64,000 nucleotides of DNA from Ricinus communis (taxonomy: Eukaryota > Streptophyta > Magnoliopsida > Malpighiales > Euphorbiaceae): assembly GCF_019578655.1 (NCBI RefSeq), contig NC_063261.1, forward strand, positions 5,092,446 to 5,156,445, given 5' to 3'. The notes under the pieces are model-generated. The model saw only the letters and a list, made by a program, of their open reading frames with translations. It did no database searches and was not told the DNA's origin. Shown one piece after another: positions 58,114 through 64,000 of this stretch. The number at the start of each line of letters is the position of its first letter. The stretch's first letter is position 1. A program made the translations under genes and the position numbers.

Positions 58114-59494
58114 TGATAGGTCACAAATAGTTATATTTATTGTGTTTAATTTCCTTGCGATTTGGTTGAATAATGTACTTAATTATGGAAATTATGTTTA
58201 TTCTGACTTAGGTGATGAAATATCAAGGATGGAGCAAAATCCAGCCTAAAGACATGTTTTAAGTCATCATTTATCAGAAACCAAGTCTTTTGGAGGAAGT
58301 GCAGAAGACTACTGTCAACAAGGCATGACCACACCTTGCGCCCCATGAGCTGCTAAAAGATACGAAGGAAAGCTCCGAAATTTTCAGAGTTTTCATTGTG
58401 GTGGACCTATCCCTAGTTAATCTCCTCTATTTTTGGAAGTGTTGGATTAATAGAACTTTCTTCCATGTATTTAGGGTTTTAATTTATTTAGATCACTTTT
58501 AATCTTATCCTTTCTTGTAGGGATAAGATTAAATAGGAAGCTTATTTCTTTTTTATAAAGATTCTATTAGGGTTTAGGGTTTTACTTCCTATATAAGGAC
58601 GACTGGAAGTACCTTTAAATATATATATATTCTTATTCTTCTTCTACTCTCTATAATTCTTGTGAATTCTTACTCCACCATGAGTGGCTAAGTTTTTAGT
58701 TTCTAATTCAAGAGTGAATAAATTCCAATTGTGATTTTGTGAGGCTTTTTGCTTAACAGAATTCTTCTTTAATTCAAGTATTCTTTATTTCTTATTTTAT
58801 TATTTATGAATTATTGATATTGATTGAACTGACGACTCAACTTTGATATTGATTTTTCTATTGCTAAACTTTGAGTTTGTGATCTGTAATTGTCATGAAC
58901 GATTGACACAAGTAGCAAGGAGTTGGCTCATGTGTGTGTGATTATGGCTTATTCGAATTACATAGCTTGCATGATAGGCTCTAGGGAAATAAAGGAACAA
59001 GATTATTTCAATTGTAGTTATCTCAATTAAATTAATGTTGGTTTAGTCATTCTCATTATTCTCAATGCTATCATTAAGTTGATATGGAACGCTATCGTGC
59101 CCAGTTGACTAATGGTAAGTTTTGATTTGGATGTTGGGTTCGAGTCTATTGTATTAGGAGAATTACATTTATTGCGGCTTTTTTGAATAAGTAGACTAAG
59201 TACTTGAATAGAATAATTGATATTTTAGCCTATGATCATGATTACAATTGGATGGAATTAGCACTCTTGAATTGGAAAGTTGTTAAGATTGATTTTTATT
59301 TACTTTAATATTCAGCCTTCATTATTTTCTGCTTATTTATAATTTTGATTCAAACATTCAAAAACTCCCCTTTTATTTTACTTTGAGAAGCTATCCACAT
59401 TGGTTCTCTTGGGATTCGACCTGGTTTCACTATTTCTACAAGTTAGTTTAGGAAAATCAGTAATTTATTTTGAAGGGCTTTGAAAACCCGTTCA
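58114..59494 (+). mobile_element. Gypsy-type solo LTR, 1.4 kb
   Basis: It begins TGATAGGTCACAAATAG and ends CCGTTCA. The TSD is ACACG at 58109-58113 and 59495-59499. A TATA-like CTATATAAGG near 58590 and the motif ccatgagtggctaa (58679), common in LTRs of plant Gypsy elements, fix the plus orientation. Confidence 0.85.
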
Positions 59495-59639
59495 ACACGC
59501 ATTGTCTCATCTAATGAGCCCTAACCATCAGTTATACATTCTCACAATAAAGTGCTAAGTATACATGCACGTTATAAGGACACATGAGCTAATAAAAGAT
59601 ATTTTGGTTAGGAAGAAGACAACTTAATGCGTGTGTACT

Positions 59640-60299
59640 TAATACGAACTCGAACTAGATACGTTCAAACACCAAGATAAGTAATGGTGAGAAAATTAAA
59701 CTGATAAACGCTCTCCCTATTTAAGAGGAAGCACCCTTACCAATAAGTTTGAATTTGTCGCCCCAAAATCTAACTTGAAAGTTTGCAATTGATTATGGAA
59801 CTAACAAACTTAACAATAGAACTACTAAGCCCTTTAGTTATAAATAGATGAAGAATGTTCAAACAACTCAAGAAACTAATAAAAAGTTAATTGATTGATC
59901 AAACATGTAGATGTGAAACTAAATCAAACAAGTTAATTTAATCTCAATAAATTCAATAAGGAACACCTTAAAGAATAAGAGTTAACAACTCAAATAAAAC
60001 TTTATTCAGAAATGTATATTGATCTTATGTGCTTTAGCCGAAATACATAGCTCTATTTATAGAGTCTTGAAATGATTCTAATCCTACAAAGGACTAAGAG
60101 ATAAGCAATAAAGAATCAAACCCTAAAAGACTTCTAATGTGCGGCTGCCTCCTTCTCTAAGCATAAGTGGTAGCTGCCCTAGGGTTAGGTGAGACCTCCA
60201 ATGCTTCTAGAAACCCTAATGTGCGGCCCAATGCTTCTAGAAACCCTAGGAAAACCTGTTGACTTTGATCCTTGATCTTTGACCTTGACCTTGTTCCAT
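59640..60299 (-). repeat. inverted LTR (left arm)
   Basis: On the minus strand it runs from about TGGAACAAGG to GTTCGTATTA, with a TATA-like CTCTATAAATAG near 60060. Its U5 half matches 63082-63283 reversed ('attttggggcgacaaatt', 'aaatagggagagcgttta'). The 60299 boundary is approximate. Confidence 0.75.
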
Positions 60300-60309
60300 G
60301 ACCAGAAGT

Positions 60310-60516
60310 TTAAGCTTCATTAATAGCAATTAATGTCACTATCTTCAAGGCGTTGTTATCTTCATTAAAAGCACCATCATTAGCCATCTTCAAAACATGC
60401 TCTAAGTAAGAATTTAAGGCTTGCTTGAACTTTTTACTCCTTGCTCGTGTCATTAGTCCTCCATAGGCTAGTGGATCCATGCTAGTTGACTTAGATGCAT
60501 CCTTGGTTGCATCATT
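60310..60516 (-). pseudogene. C-terminal tail of a Gypsy polyprotein (inverted)
   Basis: The frame contains DPLAYGGLMTRARSKKFKQA and ends INEA before a stop at 60313. G-(P/L)-M-T-R-A-R-x-K-(K/R) followed by a Leu-rich end is the usual C-terminus of many plant Gypsy polyproteins. Its position next to the inverted LTR is correct for the 3' end of an element. Confidence 0.65.
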
Positions 60517-60589
60517 AGCGTTTATCAGTTTGATTTTCTCACCATTACTTATCTTGGTATTTGAACGTATCCGGTTCGAGTTCGTATCA
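60517..60589 (+). repeat. 73-bp remnant of 5' LTR (U5 end)
   Basis: Matches 63213-63283 from 'agcgttta' to 'gttcgtatca'. The join to the inverted arm lies at 60516/60517. Confidence 0.8.
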
Positions 60590-60591
60590 TT

Positions 60592-60604
60592 TGGTATCAG
60601 AGCC
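60592..60604 (+). other. Gypsy primer binding site
   Basis: TGGTATCAGAGCC lies two bases after the LTR end, complementary to the initiator Met tRNA. Confidence 0.85.
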
Positions 60605-61224
60605 AAACTTGTAAGTTGGTTTATTTTTTTCAATTAAAGAGTCTGTCGTCTATTTCATCTCAATTTTTGTTCGCATCATTATAAATAAAAAAAAAGTATA
60701 CTATTTTCATTGCTGCCCGCATACCAAGGCAGATTTCTAAAAAAAAAAGGAAGGAATGGAAAACTAACCCTAACCATTTGTGTTGGGTAGTTCTTGAAGA
60801 ATTGACTCTTGATTGATTCATTCCGCAATTCTTTTTAATTAATTGGAGCTGTTCTTCATTCTTATAATTCTGATTTGGGTAATTTTTTTGTTTTCTCTTA
60901 AAAAGCTTTTCTTTTGGGTTAATTTAGTCTTGTTCGATTAGTTGTAAGCTTGTTTTATTCACACGCTTATAATTCGTTTTATTGATTCACGAGTGTTCTA
61001 TTGAACTTCAGAATTAATAAACGTTAAGAGGTTGTGAAAAACTTGTTCTTGTGATTACTAGAACAATTTGATTTAATTTCTATAAGGAATTCAATTCTTT
61101 GTGAGTGAAACACGTGAGAGAGTGATCTTTTCTTGTTTTGCCTTTAACTATAAGAAGCCTGCAGAGTATAACACTTGATCACGTCCTTTTTTTTTGTTTT
61201 CTTTCCTAGTCTTTTGGTTTAACC
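60605..61224 (+). other. untranslated leader of the Gypsy element
   Basis: Non-coding, AT-rich; leads to the gag ATG at 61225. Confidence 0.65.
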
Positions 61225-62289
61225 ATGTCATCTGAACCATCATTGACTTTGGAAAATTTAGCTTATACATTGAGAGATGTAGTAGAACATATGATAAAAT
61301 AATTTTAAAAACAAGATGACAAATTAACTAGGTTATTGAATGATATGCCTAAAACGTCTAAAGGGGATGGTTCTGATAATGACCAAGAAAATGAGTCTAA
61401 AGGGTCTAGACATAATCTCCAACCCAAAATTGACACTAATTTGGGTAGCATTAAGATGAAAATACCATCTTTTCATGGTAAGAGTGACCCTGAAGTTTAT
61501 TTGGAGTGGGAAAAGAAGGTTGAAAGGGTTTTTGAATGTCATAACTATAGTGAGTCTAAAAAGGTTAAACTTGCTGTTGTTGAATTTTGTGATTATGCTG
61601 CCATTTGGTGGGATCAATTGGTGAGTGGTCGTAAGCGTCATGGAGAACACGAAGTTGGTTCATGGGATGAGGTTAAACGCATTATGCGTAAAAGGGTTGT
61701 GCCATCGCACTACCAAAAGGATTTGTATAACAAGTTACAAAATTTAGTACAAGGTAGTAAGAGTGTTGAGGAGTATTGGCAATCTATGGAGATAGCTATG
61801 ATTAGAGCCAATATAGACGAGGATAGGGAAGCCACAATGGCAAGATTTTTGCATAGTTTGAATCGTGATATTGCTAACATAATTGAATTGCAGCATTATG
61901 TAGAGATGGAGGACATGTTGCACATGGCCATAAAGGTGGAAAAGCAATTAAAAACCAAGAGCATAAGTGTTGCCCCTAGCTCAAAATGGAGTAACGCATG
62001 GAAAGGGAGCAACCAGCCCCCTAACAAGGGTCGTGAGGCATCAAAGGACATCAAGCCAGCCCCTAAATTTGATGTTAACACTAAACCAACGACGCAAAGT
62101 GACCTCAAATCAAAGAAAGTGCAATGCTTCAAGTGTTTGGGGTATGGACATATATCTTCCCAATGTCCAAACAAGCGAACCATGGCAATTCGAGGTGGTG
62201 AAGTGGTCTTTGAGAATGATGAAGAATTCGAACTAGGTGAGGAGGATTACCTAGACATGCCTGAGTTGGAAGAATGTGATGATGTATAA
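61225..62289 (+). pseudogene. Gypsy gag
   Basis: ATG 61225 begins MSSEPSLTLENLAYTLRDVV; two stops follow near 61300, after which 61336-62289 is open for 317 codons. The retrotransposon gag domain is visible (KMKIPSFHGKSDPEVYLEWE, AAIWWDQLVS, SWDEVKRIMRKRVVPSHYQK, KSVEEYWQSME). An intact zinc knuckle CFKCLGYGHISSQCP (C-x2-C-x4-H-x4-C) lies near 62127-62170, followed by an acidic tail. A single TAA at 62287 separates it from the protease in the same frame. Among the better-preserved coding regions of the window. Confidence 0.9.
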
Positions 62290-62661
62290 TTGGGTGAGGT
62301 TAATAATGTACTTATAACTTTTAGAGCTTTTAATTTACAACCTATTGATGATGATGCTCAAAGGGAAAACATATTCCATACTACATGTAAAGTACAAAAC
62401 CATGATGCTAATTGTAGTTTAATCATTGATGGGGGTAGTTGTACTAATGTAGCCAGTGCTATGATGGTTGATAAACTTAGACTTCCAACTATTAAGCATC
62501 CTAAGCCATACACCTTGCAATGGCTTAATGATCAAAGTGGGATTAGAGTTACTAAGCAAGTACGGATTGCATTTAGTGTAAAGAAGTATAATGATGAGGT
62601 ATTATGTGATGTTGTTCCCATGCAAGCATGTCATATGTTGCTAGGTAGACCATGGTTATAA
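62290..62661 (+). pseudogene. Gypsy aspartic protease
   Basis: In frame after the gag stop. It contains CSLIIDGGSCTNVAS (active-site D-G-G, usual in this plant Gypsy lineage), LQWLNDQSGIRVTKQVRIAF and DVVPMQACHMLLGRPWL (the hydrophobic LLGRPW end of the protease fold). It ends at a TAA at 62659. The frame resumes afterwards. Confidence 0.88.
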
Positions 62662-63153
62662 GATAGATCTGTAATTCATAATGGTCGAACCAATGCATAT
62701 TCTCTTATAATGGATGGAAAACCGTATATTTTGGCACCATTAAGTCCTAAAGAAGTTTATGAATTACAAAAAGTTGTAAAGGACCGAATGGAAGCATATG
62801 AGAAAGAAGAAAGAAAGTGTGAGAGTGCACATGAAAAAGAAAAGGTGCACAAGCAAAAGGGGAGTTGTGTGGAAAATAATGAGGGTCGAGAGCAACGAGT
62901 GGTAAAAGGAGAGTTTAGAGAGGATTTGCGCAAGAATGTGAGCAAAAGAACGAGTAAGGCGCAAGAAAAAGGGGAGGCAAGCGAGAAAAAAGTGAGTTTC
63001 TTAGTTAGAAAGCGAGACATGAGAAAGGCTTTGAGTGAAAATAGGCAAGTACTCGTACTTATGTACAAGGAGACTTTATTTAACACTAAAGGGCTTAGTA
63101 GTTCTATTGCTAAGTTTGTTAGTTCCATAATCAATTGCAAACTTTCAAGTTAG
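62662..63153 (+). pseudogene. post-protease linker fused to LTR sequence
   Basis: From 62662 the frame reads DRSVIHNGRTNAYSLIMDGK, then KPYILAPLSPKEVYELQ and a long Lys/Glu-rich segment, the spacer normally leading to RT. At about 63082 it runs directly into the 3' LTR (TKGLSSSIAKFVSSI is LTR-encoded) and stops at 63151. Everything from RT to the start of the 3' LTR is deleted. Confidence 0.78.
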
Positions 63154-63283
63154 ATTTTGGGGCGACAAATTTGAACTTATTGATAAGGGTGCTTCCTCTT
63201 AAATAGGGAGAGCGTTTATTAGTTTGATTTTCTCACCATTACTTATCTTGGTGTTTGAACGTATTCGGTTCAAGTTCGTATCA
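63082..63283 (+). repeat. partial 3' LTR (U5 half)
   Basis: Reverse-complement match to 59640-59845. Ends GTTCGTATCA before the TSD GTACT. Confidence 0.85.
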
Positions 63284-63288
63284 GTACT

Positions 63289-63651
63289 TAACTAAGGACG
63301 TGCACATATAAGATTAAGTATGTGAGTACTAAAGCAATTCCATGCGCATATATGCAACATGTGTGTATGCTTGTGATATTGATAAACTCATCTAAGATGT
63401 GTCTAGCATCTAGAAAATCATTCTACCTTAAATCTACTACTTGTTGCTAGCTATTTCCTACCAAACATGGCATATGAGGGGAAATTTATAGTAAATACTG
63501 ACTATGGAGATGACCATATACACGTGAACCTTTAGGCTAAGGATACATGTCATTATCAATCAAGACTAGTCCTTAGCCAAGGGCGCACGCCCTTGACTAC
63601 ACATACTCGCAGGTAACATGTCTACTACATTTAGTATTTGTTAAGAGTCTT
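63289..63651. other. unassigned intergenic sequence
   Basis: No gene seen. It contains the palindromic 'aagggcgcacgccctt' (63579-63594). Confidence 0.6.
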
Positions 63652-64000
63652 TCTCACGACCCCATCCGTGGGCCTATGACCGGCACTAGGGAATGGGTAG
63701 GCATAAGGCCACCGAATCCCGTAGTAAGCCTGACACTCACTAACTCAAACAAATCTCATCTCAAACTTTACTATTATTAATGCCACAATTTACAGTAACA
63801 TTAAATTTTACACAATTAAATCGGTCTTCCAGAAAATTAGGCAAGATCCGAAACTACCGAAAATTTACATCTAATACATCTACTATTACTACTGCGGAGA
63901 ATCTAAGATTTTACAAATTAACATTCCCGCTTTTTCAATCTAATATTCGATCATCCGGATAGATTTTCGGACGATCTCGGCCGTCGATTCCCAAACGAAG
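63652..64000. mobile_element. third TGTCACGACC-family LTR, start only (cut by window edge)
   Basis: TCTCACGACCCCATCC (terminal TG changed to TC), then 'gaccggcactagggaatggg' as at 55111. After about 63940 it jumps to sequence matching 56810-56870 ('gacgatctcggccgtcgatt'), so about 1.4 kb present in the 55082 copy is missing. Confidence 0.78.

Larger units (their letters stand above)
59640..63283 (+). mobile_element. Gypsy gag-protease element with inverted left arm; both outer ends are U5 LTR ends
   Basis: The left end (TAATACGAAC) is the reverse complement of the right end (GTTCGTATCA) with one change. A 5-bp TSD, GTACT, flanks the whole (59635-59639 and 63284-63288). The left arm is a minus-strand 3' LTR plus pol tail (59640-60516). 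The right part is plus-strand: the last 73 bp of a 5' LTR, PBS, gag, protease, then the last ~200 bp of a 3' LTR. RT, RNase H and integrase are absent. Confidence 0.85.

Noticed and set aside
1..64000. tRNA, rRNA, CRISPR or organelle-derived segments
   Set aside because: No tRNA cloverleaf signature, rRNA core sequence, regular short repeat-spacer array or recognisable chloroplast/mitochondrial gene was seen.

Overview
This window is AT-rich nuclear DNA from a flowering plant. The evidence is plant retrotransposon families (Athila-type and other Ty3/Gypsy, Ty1/Copia, LINE), plant DNA transposons (CACTA, Mutator-like, hAT), a plant-mobile-domain gene, and one eight-exon CDK-like gene with plant-style introns. 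I believe it is a dicot; any closer placement would be a guess. There are no bacterial-type operons, rRNA genes, tRNA genes or CRISPR arrays. Nearly everything except the CDK-like gene (45639-47154, minus) is transposon sequence, most of it nested, and many insertions can be closed exactly by their target-site duplications (TSDs).

Layout. (1) 1-18566: an Athila-like Gypsy element on the minus strand, called B here (RT, RNase H, integrase, env-like remnant, 3' UTR, polypurine tract, LTR). Its integrase is split at 5111/16207 by a related gag-only element, A (5116-16202, TSD AGGAG). One LTR of A is in turn split by a complete but decayed Copia element (11254-16152, TSD GAAAA). (2) 18567-23160: a Copia RT fragment joined to the broken start of B, then a CACTA element (left end 19430) with tandem arrays. 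(3) 23165-43076: a minus-strand LINE-type ORF1 cut by a 15.7-kb Mutator-like element (MULE, 23646-39352, 9-bp TSD) and by an hAT element (39776-42878, 8-bp TSD). The MULE carries a mudrA-type transposase, a plant-mobile-domain gene and unrecognised ORFs, and has itself received two solo LTRs. The hAT element has received an Athila-type solo LTR. (4) 43077-44887: a Copia 5' end (LTR, PBS, gag) cut by a 5'-truncated LINE with a poly(A) tail. (5) 45639-48400: the CDK-like gene and a partly duplicated upstream region. (6) 48400-52314: AT-rich intergenic DNA with a 1.1-kb Mutator-type MITE. (7) 52315-64000: a very short Copia derivative, two solo LTRs, a Gypsy gag-protease element with an inverted end structure (59640-63283, TSD GTACT), and the start of another LTR at the right edge.

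The observations I rate highest are the Gypsy insertion whose two outer ends are both U5 LTR termini, the MULE carrying a plant-mobile-domain gene plus unknown ORFs, and the CDK-like gene with intact exons but eroded kinase motifs. A promoter-like module shared by the LTRs and the region before the env-like remnant comes next. All domain calls come from reading translated sequence against remembered family motifs; no database search was run.
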